Part shown: in pieces, positions 28,884 to 39,198 of the stretch
Layout: each line of letters starts with the position of its first letter
Numbering within the stretch: position 1 is the first letter of the stretch
Origin: Mycobacterium lacus
GTDB taxonomy: Bacteria > Actinomycetota > Actinomycetes > Mycobacteriales > Mycobacteriaceae
Assembly: GCF_010731535.1 (NCBI RefSeq)
Contig: NZ_AP022581.1
Coordinates: 2,241,952-2,305,951, forward strand
DNA length: 64,000 nucleotides
Direction of reading: 5' to 3'
Position numbers and translations under genes: made by a program
Notes under the pieces: model-generated
Seen by the model: the letters and a program-made list of their open reading frames with translations, nothing else
The model's database searches: none
What the model was told of the DNA's origin: nothing

Positions 28884-29710
28884 GTCGCCGCCAGCGCCCC
28901 GGTCGCCAGCAGGATCAACACGCCCCCGCCGACGACCACTCGGTACCCGACGAACCAATCCATGCTGTGTCGCAGCAGAAACCGCAGGAACCAGGCCACG
29001 GCGGTCAAACCGATGACGAACGCGATCACGGTGGCCGCCAGCAGCTGCGGACCGGTCGCGCTCATCCCCTCGGTAACCGGGTGGAAAGCGTCGGGCAGGG
29101 AGAACAACCCGGACGCGAACACCGCCGGTATGGCCAGCAGGAAGCCGAATCGAGCAGCGAGTTCGCGTTCGAGCCCGACAAACAGCCCGGCGCTGATGGT
29201 CGACCCGGACCGCGAGACGCCCGGGACCAGTGCCAGGGTTTGCGCGATGCCCACCACCACGGCGTCCCGCCAGGTCAGCTGCTCGATGTGACGGCTCTGG
29301 CGACCGAGGTACTCGGCGAGGGCGATCACCGCCGAGAACGCCACCATCGCCGTCGCCACCACCCATAGGTTGCGCACCCCCGACCGGATCTCGTCTTTGA
29401 AAAGCAGACCTAGGATGCAGATCGGAATGGTCCCGATCATGACGTACCAGCCGAGCCGATAGTCAGCGTTGCGCGCAGCCCTGACGAGCAGCCCGTTCAA
29501 CCAGGCCTTGGCGATCCGCACGATGTCCCGCGCGAAGTAGACCAGCACGGCAGCTTCGGTGCCCAACTGGCTGACGGCGGTGAACGAGGCGCCGGCATCG
29601 CCGGTGAAGAAGATCCGCGACACGATCGCCAGGTGCGCCGACGATGACACCGGCAGAAACTCGGTCAAACCCTGCGCCACGGCCAATACGATGACCTGCC
29701 ACCAGGACAT
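28880..29710 (-). CDS. uppP: Undecaprenyl-diphosphatase UppP (BacA)
   Basis: Integral membrane enzyme that dephosphorylates undecaprenyl pyrophosphate to recycle the lipid carrier for peptidoglycan and arabinogalactan. [20 protein letters not shown] contains the glutamate-rich motif continued by VSSSAHLA, and [13 protein letters not shown] is the second active-site motif. About eight transmembrane segments. ATG 29710 gives 276 residues, as in Rv2136c; a GTG six codons upstream is possible. It feeds the MraY/MurG steps encoded further along. Confidence 0.95.
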   Translation of the reverse strand: MSWWQVIVLAVAQGLTEFLPVSSSAHLAIVSRIFFTGDAGASFTAVSQLGTEAAVLVYFARDIVRIAKAWLNGLLVRAARNADYRLGWYVMIGTIPICILGLLFKDEIRSGVRNLWVVATAMVAFSAVIALAEYLGRQSRHIEQLTWRDAVVVGIAQTLALVPGVSRSGSTISAGLFVGLERELAARFGFLLAIPAVFASGLFSLPDAFHPVTEGMSATGPQLLAATVIAFVIGLTAVAWFLRFLLRHSMDWFVGYRVVVGGGVLILLATGALAAT

Positions 29711-29862
29711 CGCCGAAACCGCGGTCACGACGACGACCGTACCCGGTACAGGGCTCCGCTAGCGGACCCGACTAGCCACAATTGCCCGGCTCTCCCCCTC
29801 GCCGGTACGCGGCTGGGGGTACCCCCGCAACGGGCCGCCGTACGGCCCGCATCATCGCCGGG

Positions 29863-30165
29863 CTAACGCGATACCGGCACTGCGCGCGCGACCGAGTCGC
29901 GCACCGCGGCCGCAAGACTGCGCTCGTCGGTGAGGTCGATGTCGACCAGGCTCCGGACCGCCTTCGCGACCACATCCTCGGCCTGCGGAACCGGCCCGGC
30001 CAGTCGCGGCCGGTAAATCTCGACAACGAGCGAGCGGTGCTCGATATGGAACGAAAAACTGCGCCCATCACCGACTTGTCCGTACCCGCTAGCGAAAATT
30101 CCCGCGATCATGTCTTCGACAGCAAACTCATGGTCTGCAACATGCCGGTCAGCGGTGACGGTCAT
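29863..30165 (-). CDS. Conserved hypothetical protein (Rv2137c homologue)
   Basis: 100 residues from ATG 30165; a longer frame reaches 30285 but is poorly conserved. I do not recognise a domain. The sequence alternates short hydrophobic strands (RSFSFHIEHRSLVVEIYRPR) with an acidic helix (QAEDVVAKAVRSLVDIDLTD), suggesting a small alpha/beta protein. No signal peptide or membrane segment. It precedes uppP in the same direction, with a 152-base gap that contains the palindrome GGGGGTACCCCC. Confidence 0.65.
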   Translation of the reverse strand: MTVTADRHVADHEFAVEDMIAGIFASGYGQVGDGRSFSFHIEHRSLVVEIYRPRLAGPVPQAEDVVAKAVRSLVDIDLTDERSLAAAVRDSVARAVPVSR

Positions 30166-30274
30166 GCCGAGAGGATACCTCCCCGGTACCACCTTGTGAT
30201 GGCAACATGGCGAGATCGATACGACAACGTTTCCGAAGATGCGGAGCTGATGTCTCACGGTCGCAGGCGCAGCG

Positions 30275-31338
30275 TTGCCAGCCAAGCATAAACTCGCAGT
30301 TCACCGCTGTATATCTAGCTTGGCGACTTTGCTGGCGGTGACGGGCCGCGTGATGGGGTGTTCGTCGAACCCGCTCGATATCCCCCCTCCCACCATCGAG
30401 CCGGCACAGGCGGCGGTGTCGCCACCCGTGTCGCAGGATCCCCCGCAGGCGCGGTGCACCCGCTGGGTGGCCATCCTCAAGCGGCGATATATGACGAAGG
30501 CACTCGCCAGCTGGCAGTGCTCACCCCCGGCCCCGACCCCTCGGGGCCGGCCAGCATCACGGTGTTTGGCGGTGCGCAAGTCCCGCCGCATGTCATTGCC
30601 CTGCCGGGGCTGCGACCGCGGTGACCGGTGACGGTCGCGGCACGGCCTATTTTGCCGCCCGCGGCGGCTACGTCGCGGTCGACCTGTCCGCCGGCCACGG
30701 CGCACGGGTGAGCGTGGCCGACGCCCCGCGCGCGGAGTTCACCGCGATCGCGCTCCGGGCCGACGGCAAGCTGGCGCTGGGCAGCGCCGACGGCGCCGTG
30801 TGCATCCTCGCCTCCGGAACCGCCAGCATAGCCAATTGCACGAAGCTCTTCGCGCGCGTCGATGCCCTTGCGACACAAGGCAATACGACAATCGTCTTGG
30901 ATCGCGAGCAGACCTCGGTGACGACGATCGGCGCCGACGGTCGTGTCGGGCAGGCGCTGCGGGCCGGCCAGGGCGCCACCACCCTGGCCAGCGATCCGCT
31001 GGGCGTGGTGCTGGTCGCCGACACTCGCGGCGGCCAGCTGCTGGTGTACGGCTGTTGTTCAAATGCGGACCCCGCTGATGTTGCGCCAGGCCTACTCGGT
31101 GCGGCAGGCCCCGAATGGGCTGGTCGGGTCGCGGGGGTTGGCCTGGGTGTCCCAGACTGCGTCGAACATGGTCATTGGTTACGATCTGTCCACCGGAATT
31201 CCCGTCGACAAGGTGCGTTACCCAACCGTGCAGCAACCCAACCTGCTGGCCTTCGACCAAGCGTCTGGGACGCTCTATGTAGTGTCGGGGTCGGGTGCCG
31301 GAGTCCAGGTCATCGAGCATGCGGCGGGCATCCCATGA
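30275..31338 (+). pseudogene. lppL: LppL lipoprotein pseudogene
   Basis: Homologue of Rv2138 split over frames. The first piece has a lipobox-like GRVMGCSS followed by IPPPTIEPAQAAV; a shift at the CCCCC run near 30437 leads to HPLGGHPQAAIYDEGTRQLA; another near 30608 leads to GDGRGTAYFAARGGY, beta-propeller-like repeats with ADGKLALGSADGAV; a third near 31055 leads to LMLRQAYSVRQAPNGLVGS, ending [10 protein letters not shown]. The third break replaces several codons, so not all are simple homopolymer miscounts. A functional lipoprotein is unlikely unless the sequence is in error. Confidence 0.85.
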
Positions 31339-31577
31339 AAAGCAGACTGCCCGCGGGCTGGGACACCGACATGTCCGACGAGTACGAGTGGGTGCCGTTG
31401 CGCCTCCCGCCGGAAGTCACCCGGCTCAGCGCGTCCACCCGGCTGTCGATCGAGGCCGAATATCGTGGCTGGGAACTGACGCGGGTCCGCCTCTACACCG
31501 ACGGCAGCAGGCGAGTGTTGTTGCGCCGCAAGAAATCTCGGCTGGACAACCGGCGGCCCGACCAGCCGGAACTGTGA
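31335..31577 (+). CDS. DUF5703 family protein
   Basis: 80 residues; ATG 31335 overlaps the lppL stop (ATGA), while ATG 31371 (MSDEYEW) is an alternative. The core [19 protein letters not shown], then [21 protein letters not shown], is the DUF5703 pattern of actinobacteria. Its TGA overlaps the pyrD start (GTGA). A small, basic, soluble protein of unknown function, translationally placed between lppL and pyrD. Confidence 0.8.
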   Translation: MKSRLPAGWDTDMSDEYEWVPLRLPPEVTRLSASTRLSIEAEYRGWELTRVRLYTDGSRRVLLRRKKSRLDNRRPDQPEL

Positions 31578-32659
31578 CGGTGTACCGGCTGCTTCGACGG
31601 CTGCTGTTTCTGATTCCGCCCGAGCGTGCCCACGCGCTCGTTTTCGCGGCGCTGCGCGGTGTCACCGCCGTCGCCTGGGTGCGCCGGTTGTTGCGCCGGC
31701 GGCTTGCCCCGACGGATCCGGTGCTGGCCAGCACGGTGTTCGGGGTGCGTTTCCCCGGACCCCTCGGGCTGGCCGCGGGGTTCGACAAGGACGGCACGGG
31801 GTTGGCGACCTGGGGCGCGATGGGCTTTGGTTACGCCGAGATCGGGACCGTCACCGCGCACCCGCAGCCCGGCAACCCCGCGCCGCGCATGTTCCGGTTG
31901 CCCGCCGACCGCGCCCTGTTGAACCGGATGGGGTTCAACAACCACGGGGCCGGGGCGCTGGCGATCCGGCTCGCGCGGCACAACCCCGACGTGCCGATCG
32001 GCGTGAACATCGGCAAGACGAAGGGGACCCCGGCCGCAGACACCGTCGACGACTACCGGGCCAGCGCCCGGCTGGTCGGCCCCCTCGCGTCGTATCTCGT
32101 GGTCAATGTCAGCTCGCCGAACACTCCGGGCCTGCGCGACCTGCAGGCGGTCGAGTCCCTGCGGCCCATCCTTTCGGCCGTGGTGGCCGAGACCTCGACA
32201 CCCGTGCTGGTGAAGATCGCGCCGGACCTCTCCGATTCCGGCGTCGACGCCATCGCGGACCTGGCCGTCGAGCTGGGCCTGGCCGGCATCGTGGCAACCA
32301 ACACCACGGTGTCGCGCGACGGCCTGGCCACTCCGGGGGTCGACGAGCTGGGCGCCGGCGGCATCTCCGGGCCGCCGGTCGCGCAGCGCGCGGCCGAGGT
32401 GCTGCGCCGGCTCTATGGCCGGGTCGGTGATCGGTTGGTGCTGATCAGCGTCGGCGGCATCGAGACCGCCGACGACGCGTGGGACCGCATCACCGCGGGC
32501 GCGTCGCTGCTGCAGGGCTATACCGGCTTTATCTACGGCGGCGGCTTGTGGCCCAAGCACATTCACGACGGCATCGCCCGCCGGCTGCATGACGGCGGGT
32601 TCACCGCGCTTCGTGAGGCGGTGGGCTCGGCCCATGGCCCACGGCGGCTCATCCGGTAG
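31574..32659 (+). CDS. pyrD: Dihydroorotate dehydrogenase (quinone) PyrD
   Basis: Class 2, membrane-associated flavoenzyme oxidising dihydroorotate to orotate in pyrimidine synthesis. An N-terminal amphipathic helix ([17 protein letters not shown]) anchors it to quinone. FMN and substrate motifs: [36 protein letters not shown] (catalytic Ser) and [23 protein letters not shown] 31574 overlaps the preceding stop; the GTG at 31580 matches the M. tuberculosis start more exactly (359 residues). Intact. Confidence 0.96.
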   Translation: MTVYRLLRRLLFLIPPERAHALVFAALRGVTAVAWVRRLLRRRLAPTDPVLASTVFGVRFPGPLGLAAGFDKDGTGLATWGAMGFGYAEIGTVTAHPQPGNPAPRMFRLPADRALLNRMGFNNHGAGALAIRLARHNPDVPIGVNIGKTKGTPAADTVDDYRASARLVGPLASYLVVNVSSPNTPGLRDLQAVESLRPILSAVVAETSTPVLVKIAPDLSDSGVDAIADLAVELGLAGIVATNTTVSRDGLATPGVDELGAGGISGPPVAQRAAEVLRRLYGRVGDRLVLISVGGIETADDAWDRITAGASLLQGYTGFIYGGGLWPKHIHDGIARRLHDGGFTALREAVGSAHGPRRLIR

Positions 32660-32697
32660 AGAGTCGCCGACCTCGGCATCAGGGACGCCGGTGTGGG

Positions 32698-34626
32698 CTA
32701 TGCCACGCGGCCGGTGCCGGGCATGCCGTCGGCGCCGTCGCCGCCCACGGTGCCGCTTGCACCGACGGCGCCGCCGGTGCCTGCGGCGCCGCTCAGAACA
32801 CCACCCGTCCCGCCGTTGCCGCCACTGCCCGCCGAGCCTGGGGCGCCGCCGGTGCCGCCACCGCCACCGCCACCCCGTATGCCGACCTGACCACCGGCAC
32901 CACCGCTTGCGCCGCCATCGCCGCCGTTCCCGCCCGTGCCGCCACCGCCCCCGTCGCCGGAGGTGCCTCCGGCACCGCCGGCGCCACCTGCACCCGCGAG
33001 CAGCCCGCCGGCGCCGCCGCCACCGCCGTTGCCGCCGGCGCCACCGGTCCCGCCGGTCCCACCGGTCCCGCCATCGCCGGCGTCGCCGCCACTACCGGCG
33101 GTCCCGGTACTGCTGGTGCCCCCGCTACCGCCGGCGCCGCCGACGCCCCCGATGCCGCCAATCCCGCCGGTCCCGCCTGTCCCACCGACACCGCCGCTGC
33201 CGCCGTTGCCTACCAACAGCCCCCCGTGTCCCCCGTTGCCGCCGGCGCCGCCGGTCCCGCCGGTGCCCCCGGTAGCGCCGATCGCGCCATCACCCCCGTT
33301 GCCGCCTCTGCCGCCAACGGCCCTATTGATATCGATCGATTGGTTGCTGGTGGTTGCGTTGCCGCCGGCTCCGCCGGCGCCTCCAGCCCCGCCGGGACCC
33401 CCGCCGGCGGCTCCGTCACCACCGTTGCCACCCATGGCGTCGACGGTATTCGGGACGCTGTTCGTGTTGTTGCTCGTGGCGGTCGCGGCGCCTCCGGCCC
33501 CGCCGGCGCCGCCGTCGCCGCCGGCCCCTGCCGTGCCTCCTGCACCACCATTGCCGCCCTGAGCGATGACGCTGTTTTGGCCCCCGCGGGTGTCGGTGCT
33601 GGTGGCCTGAGCGTTGCCGCCCTGGCCGCCGGTGCCGCCCACCCATCCGGGACCACCGGTGCCGCCCGTCCCGCCGGCCGTACCGGTGGCGCGGGCATCC
33701 GTGCCGTTAGTCACGCTCACAGACGTGCCAGCAGATCCGCCGGACGCCGTAGCGCCGTTGGTGCCGGGATTGGCTCCGTCTGTCCCGGTCACGCCCGCCC
33801 CGCCGGGCCCGCCATCGCCACCGTCACCCCAGAGGCCGGCGTAGCCACCGTCGCCTCCCCGCGCAGCGGAACCGCCCGCCCCGCCGTCACCGCCGCTACC
33901 AACGAGGAAGGCGTTGCCGCCGGCGCCTCCCGCGCCGCCAGCTCCTCCGGCTCCGCCAGCCCCGCCGTTACCCAGCAGAAGCGCGGCACCGCCGGCGCCA
34001 CCGGCGGCACCTATTCCGCCGCCGCCGCCGGCCCCGCCGTTGCCGAACAGCAGGCCGCCGTTGCCGCCGTTGCCGCCGGCCGCGCCGCCGCCGCCGGAGC
34101 CGCCCGCGCCGCCGTTGCCGATGAGGCCGGCCGACCCGCCCGCGCCACCCGGCGCTCCGGGGTCGGCGCTGTTACCGCCGCTCCCGCCGCTGCCGATCAA
34201 GATCCCGCCCGGCTGGCCAGGCTGGCCCACCGACCCACTGGCCCCACTGGCGCCGTCGCCAATCAGCGGACGCCCCACCAGCGTCTCGGTGGGTGCGTTG
34301 ATCAGGTTGAGCAGCTGCTGCCCCGCAGCCTGGAAAGGCGACACATTGGCGGCCTCAGCCGTCGCATACGCGTTCGAACTCGAATTGAGGACCTGAACAA
34401 ATTGGTCGTGAAACGCGGTCATCCGAGCGCTCAGGTCCTGATAGGCGTAACCATGCCTGGAAAAGAGTGCCGCCACCGCCGCCGAGACCTCATCGGCACC
34501 CGCGGCCGATACCGCGGTCGTCGGGGTCACTGCCGCCGCATTTGCTGAACGCAGTGCCGAACCGATACCCGCGACATCAGCTGCGGCCGCCGCCAGTGCT
34601 TCCGGGCGAGCCAACACGAACGACAT
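32698..34626 (-). CDS. PE_PGRS protein (intact)
   Basis: 642 residues from ATG 34626, preceded by AAGGGGG. PE domain at 1-98 (MSFVLARPEALAAAAADVAG), linker with [19 protein letters not shown], then PGRS repeats to the end (GADGMPGTGRVA). Unlike the other two PE_PGRS loci it has no frame break. The middle of the PGRS region carries several Thr/Ser/Asn-rich inserts (for example TSNNTNSVPNTVDAMGG and TSNQSIDINRAVGG), spaced among glycine repeats. Expected to be exported by an ESX system and displayed on the surface. Not present between pyrD and Rv2140c in M. tuberculosis. Confidence 0.92.
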   Translation of the reverse strand: MSFVLARPEALAAAAADVAGIGSALRSANAAAVTPTTAVSAAGADEVSAAVAALFSRHGYAYQDLSARMTAFHDQFVQVLNSSSNAYATAEAANVSPFQAAGQQLLNLINAPTETLVGRPLIGDGASGASGSVGQPGQPGGILIGSGGSGGNSADPGAPGGAGGSAGLIGNGGAGGSGGGGAAGGNGGNGGLLFGNGGAGGGGGIGAAGGAGGAALLLGNGGAGGAGGAGGAGGAGGNAFLVGSGGDGGAGGSAARGGDGGYAGLWGDGGDGGPGGAGVTGTDGANPGTNGATASGGSAGTSVSVTNGTDARATGTAGGTGGTGGPGWVGGTGGQGGNAQATSTDTRGGQNSVIAQGGNGGAGGTAGAGGDGGAGGAGGAATATSNNTNSVPNTVDAMGGNGGDGAAGGGPGGAGGAGGAGGNATTSNQSIDINRAVGGRGGNGGDGAIGATGGTGGTGGAGGNGGHGGLLVGNGGSGGVGGTGGTGGIGGIGGVGGAGGSGGTSSTGTAGSGGDAGDGGTGGTGGTGGAGGNGGGGGAGGLLAGAGGAGGAGGTSGDGGGGGTGGNGGDGGASGGAGGQVGIRGGGGGGGTGGAPGSAGSGGNGGTGGVLSGAAGTGGAVGASGTVGGDGADGMPGTGRVA

Positions 34627-34987
34627 CACTTCGATCCCCCTTTGTTCGAGTCCAGCAACCAACTTCGCCTAACCGGGGGCGCTGAGCCCTCGCCCAAATG
34701 GCGGATTTGGGAGATGAAATTTCCTCCCCCTATTGGGGGAGGACAGCGCGGCCGTCGGCGCCAAGAAGGAGATGCATCGAGTCCGCGGTGACGATCGAAA
34801 CATGTTCTTGTAGTGGCATTTTCGCGTATCTGGGCATCCTCTACCCGGCTCCGTCACCAGGACCGCCCCGGTTGGGAATCGAACCAAGGGGCTATTTGCG
34901 GATCCCCGGAAATTCACTATGAATGGCGGTGATCCTGCCTGGCGCAGCTAAGCAATCGGTGGGCGCGACACCAACCGCCCGCGGGGG
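34627..34987. other. Intergenic region between PE_PGRS and the PPE-MPTR fragment
   Basis: Holds the PE_PGRS promoter region on the minus side. No PPE-domain coding sequence is seen in any frame, which is why the following gene is called headless. Contains the hairpin CCTCCCCCTATTGGGGGAGG at 34723-34742, a perfect 8-base stem without a T tract. AT content is higher than in the neighbours. Confidence 0.6.
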
Positions 34988-37900
34988 TACAACACCGGCC
35001 TACTCAACACTGGCAACTACAGCACCGGCCTGGCCAACTCCGGCAACATCGACACCGGCGCACTTAACACCGGCGATATGGATAACGGCCTGTTGTGGAG
35101 GGGCGACAGCCAGGGCCTGATTGGCTTCAACTACACGATCCATATTCCAGAGATCCCGTTGAACGTGGTTGCCACCATTCCGATCAATATCCCCATGAAC
35201 GCCAGCTTCACCACCACCGTCTACAGCGGGATAGCGATTGACGACATCCCGTTCGGTACCACCGCCACGCTCGGTCCAATCCCCATCCTGGAAGGGACCA
35301 TCAACTCCCTCACCATTCCGCCCATCTATGCCAGCGGCCCCACACCGGCACTTCAGATTGGAAATCCCGACGGTTCTACCGTGATCGTCATCCCCGTCTC
35401 GGCCAGCCTCGGCCCCGCCGACCGGACAATCATCGACTTCGGCGGCGCGCCAGGATTCGGAAACTCGACAACCAGCCCGTCGTCGGGCTTCTTCAACTCC
35501 GCCACCGGCAGCGCCTCGGGCCTCGGCAACGTCGGCGCCAACAACTCGGGCTTGTTGAACTTGGCCTCCGGCAGCTCAGGAATCTCGGGCTACAGGAACG
35601 TCGGCGACCTGGTATCAGGCGCGGCGAACCTGGGCAACACCGCGTCGGGACTCCTCAACACGAGCACCGTGGACCTCGCGACACCGGCCAATGTCTCAGG
35701 AGTAGGAAACATCGGGGCCAACCTCGCGGGCCCCTACCGCAACAACGCGGCGGGGATGACGGCCGTTAACCTAGGTCTCGCAAACGACGGCGCCTTAAAC
35801 GTGGGCTTCGCAAACATCGGTGACTCCAATTTCGGCAGCGGAAACATCGGTGACTCCAACGTGGGCGGCGCAAACATCGGCAGCTTCAATGTCGGCTTCG
35901 GAAACCACGGCTCGCATAATTTTGGCTCCGGAAACCTCGGCGACTACAACATCGGTCCCGCAAACCTCGGCGACCACAACCGGGGTTTCGGGAACGCAGG
36001 CAACACCAATACCGGTTTCGCCAACACCGGCGACTTCAATATCGGCTTTGCCAACACCGGGAATAACAACATCGGCATCGGGCTCACGGGCACCGGCGAA
36101 ATCGGGTTCGGCGCCCTAAACTCGGGCAGCGGCAACATCGGCCTGTTCAACTCCGGCACCGGCAACATCGGCCTGTTCAACTCTGGCACGTCAAACGTCG
36201 GCATCGGAAACTCGGGCACCGAAAACTGGGGCGTCGGCAACGCGGGCACCGCGAACACCGGCATCGAGAACACCGGCGGCTACAACACGGGTCTGTGGGA
36301 CCCGGGCACCGGCAACACCGGCATCGCCAACGCGGGCACCTACAACACGGGCTTCTACAACACGGGCGGCGCGAACACTGTCCCGAAATCCCCGCATCCT
36401 TCGATGTTCAGATCCCCGTCAATGTCCCCATCACTGTCAGCATCACCGATATCAATATCAATGCCTTCACCATTCCTAAAGTCACCTTCAGTGGCTTGGA
36501 CGACGGACTCGGCGGTGAAGTCGTCGGCTACATCGGCCCCATCAGTGTCTACGGCGCCCAGACCGGCGACCCCATCGTAATCTCCTTCGGCGATCAACCC
36601 ACGGTGGCAATCAACATAGGCAACCCCGACGGGTCAACGGTGATACGGATAAACGGCACAGGCGGTCTCGGCCCCATCACCATACCGATCATCGACGTCC
36701 CAGCTGCTCCGGGATTTGGAAACTCGACAAGCAGCCCGTCGTCGGGTTTCTTCAACTCCGGCAGCGGCGGCGCATCCGGCTTCGGCAACGTGGGCGCCAA
36801 CAATTCGGGTCTAGGGAACGTCTCGTCCGCAGCGTTTGGAAACTCGGGCTACATAAACTACGGCGCGCTGGAATCGGGCATCGCAAACTTTGGCAATACC
36901 GTCTCGGGCATTTACAACACGGGCACCCAGGGCCTCACGTCGGCGGCCAATGTCTCGGGCTTTGCGAGCGTCGGCACCAATCTGGCCGGCGTACTCCGCG
37001 ACAGCACAACCGGGACGATCTTCAACGTGGGCCTGGCAAGCGTGGGTCAACTCAACGTGGGCTTCGGAAACATCGGCGCCTACAACCTCGGCAATGGAAA
37101 CATCGGCGCCTACAACCTGGGCAGCGGAAATGTCGGCGACCACAACCTGGGCAGCAGCAACCTGGGCGACCTCAACTTCGGCAGCGGCAACATCGGCAGC
37201 GACAACATCGGATTCGCCAACACCGGCCCCGCGTTGACGGCAGCCGTCCACAACATCGGGTTCGCCAACACCGGCAGCGACAACATCGGCTTCGGCAACA
37301 CCGGCGACGGCAACATCGGCTTCGGCAACACCGGCAACGGAAATATGGGCATCGGGCTCAGCGGCGACGGCACGACCGGCTTCGGCGCCCTGAACTCGGG
37401 CAGCGGCAACATCGGCCTGTTCAACTCGGGCACCAACAACATCGGCATCGGCAACTCCGGCACCGGAAACTGGGGCATCGGCAACTCCGGCAGCTACAAC
37501 ACCGGTATCGGCAACACGTGCAGCACCAACACCGGCCTGTTCAACGCCGGCATCGCCAACACCGGCATCGCCAACGCGGGTGCCACCAACACCGGCAGCT
37601 ACAACGCGAGTGCCACCAACACCGGCAGCTTCAATCCGGGCAACTACAACACCGGCCTGTTCAACCCGGGCGACTTCAACACGGGTTTGTTCAACACCGG
37701 TAACTCCAACACGGGCCTTGCCAACTCGGGCAATGTCGACACCGGCGCTTTCATTTCGGGCAACTACAGCAACGGCTTCTTTTGGAGAGGCGATTACCAG
37801 GGCCTGATTTCTATCGGGTACTCGTCGACCATTCCCGAAATCCCCTGGTACTACGACGTGAATGCCCCCATCGATATACCGATCACGGGCAGCATCAGCG

Positions 37901-38505
37901 AGATTACTAGGGAAACGTTCCACATTTCTGACATCCCCATAAAGGTCCAATTGCAACAAACCATCTGCTACCCCTGGTACGAGCCGCCATTCTATAGGTG
38001 CACCACCGTAACAACAACCGTGTACGACGGGAGCATAGGCGGCTGGACAAACGATGCGTTCACTCTGCGACCCGCAATTTCCGTGAACGACGCTATTACC
38101 CAAACATTTGATTCCTCCGGCAGCGGGACCTCGGGTCCCTACACGTTCGGCTTCGGTTATCAGCAGAACCCGGGATTCTTCAATTCGACCCCCGACCCCT
38201 CGTCGGGATTCTTCAACTCCGGCAGTGGCAACGCTTCGGGCTTCTTCAACTCCGCGGCTGGTCCCGTGTCGGGCCTGGCAAACGACTTCGCCTACAGTTC
38301 GGGCGTGGGCAACGCCGGGGGCACCGGAAACTCCGGCTATATCAACTACGGCGCGCTGGAATCGGGCTTCGCGAACTTGGGCAACACCATCTCGGGCTTG
38401 TACAACACGAGCACACTGGGCCCCACGGAGGCCGCCTTTGACTCAGGCATCGGAAATGTCGGCACCAACCTTTCGGGATTCTTCAACAACGTCTTCTTGC
38501 CGTAG
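34988..38505 (+). pseudogene. PPE-MPTR C-terminal fragment without PPE domain, one frameshift
   Basis: The frame opens directly in pentapeptide-type repeats ([20 protein letters not shown]). The N-terminal PPE domain of about 180 residues is absent. Three hydrophobic beta modules (about 35120-35460, 36385-36720 and 37820-38160), each beginning with a Pro-Glu-Ile-Pro motif ([50 protein letters not shown]), alternate with long NxGxGN blocks that should fold as a beta helix. One base change near 36378 breaks the frame; the second frame runs to TAG 38505. Absent at this place in M. tuberculosis. Probably non-functional for lack of the export domain. Confidence 0.85.
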
Positions 38506-38640
38506 CTGGGCGGACTGGACCCGGCGCACGTCGACGTCGGGACCCAGCCGGCGCCTTAGTGCGCTGGCGACCAATACCATCCGGAGGTTGGCCAGTGATT
38601 CGGAGCCGACCGCCGAGTGGCTTAAGAGCTCCGAAGTTGT

Positions 38641-39171
38641 CTAGGCGCGCTGGTAAGTGCCGTGGATGACTGCTCGCGCGATCGCGTGCATGAACAGGTT
38701 GAACCCAAGGAAGGCCGGGCTGGCATCCTCACTGAGATCGAGTTTGTCGACGTCGAGGGCGTGCACCGCGACGTAGTAGCGGTGTACGCCATGGCCGGGC
38801 GGTGGCGCCGCGCCGACGTAGCGGCGCATACCGGCGTCGTTGACTAGCGTCAGCGCGCCGCCCGGCAGCTCGCGGCCGTCGCCCGCGCCCTCCGGTAGTT
38901 CGGTCACGTCGGCAGGCAGATTGGCCACCGCCCAGTGCCAGAACCCGGACACGGTCGGGGCATCCGGGTCGTAGACGGTGACCGCGAAGCTGCGGGTTGC
39001 CCCGGGAAATCCCGACCAGCTCAGCTGCGGGCTGGCATCCTGTCCGCCCGCGCCCATGATCCCGCTGACCTGAGCGGTCGCCAGTGGCTGGCCGTCGGTC
39101 ACGGAATCCGAGGTCAGGCTGAATGTCGGCAGTTTGGGTAGTGCGTCGTACGGGTCGGGCGGCACGGTCAT
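38641..39171 (-). CDS. PEBP-family protein (TB18.6, Rv2140c homologue)
   Basis: 176 residues, the same length as Rv2140c. Phosphatidylethanolamine-binding/RKIP-like fold with the conserved [21 protein letters not shown] and [13 protein letters not shown] segments, which form the ligand pocket. Cytosolic in relatives; the natural ligand is unknown. It lies 27 bases downstream of dapE2 on the same strand. Frame intact and identity clear from family motifs and position. Confidence 0.93.
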   Translation of the reverse strand: MTVPPDPYDALPKLPTFSLTSDSVTDGQPLATAQVSGIMGAGGQDASPQLSWSGFPGATRSFAVTVYDPDAPTVSGFWHWAVANLPADVTELPEGAGDGRELPGGALTLVNDAGMRRYVGAAPPPGHGVHRYYVAVHALDVDKLDLSEDASPAFLGFNLFMHAIARAVIHGTYQRA

Positions 39172-39198
39172 GAACAGTCCTCTCGTGTCATCGTGTCA

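Noticed and set aside
29800..29862. Terminator at the GGGGGTACCCCC palindrome after uppP/Rv2137c
   Set aside because: Only a 6-base symmetric core with no loop or T tract; it may be a protein site but nothing supports a call.
32589..34548. Plus-strand proline- and arginine-rich frames opposite the intact PE_PGRS
   Set aside because: Low-complexity shadows of PGRS repeats; the minus-strand frame carries a complete PE domain and start signal.
34861..34890. tRNA-like sequence (GGGAATCGAACCA)
   Set aside because: Resembles a reversed T arm only superficially; no acceptor or anticodon arms could be folded around it.
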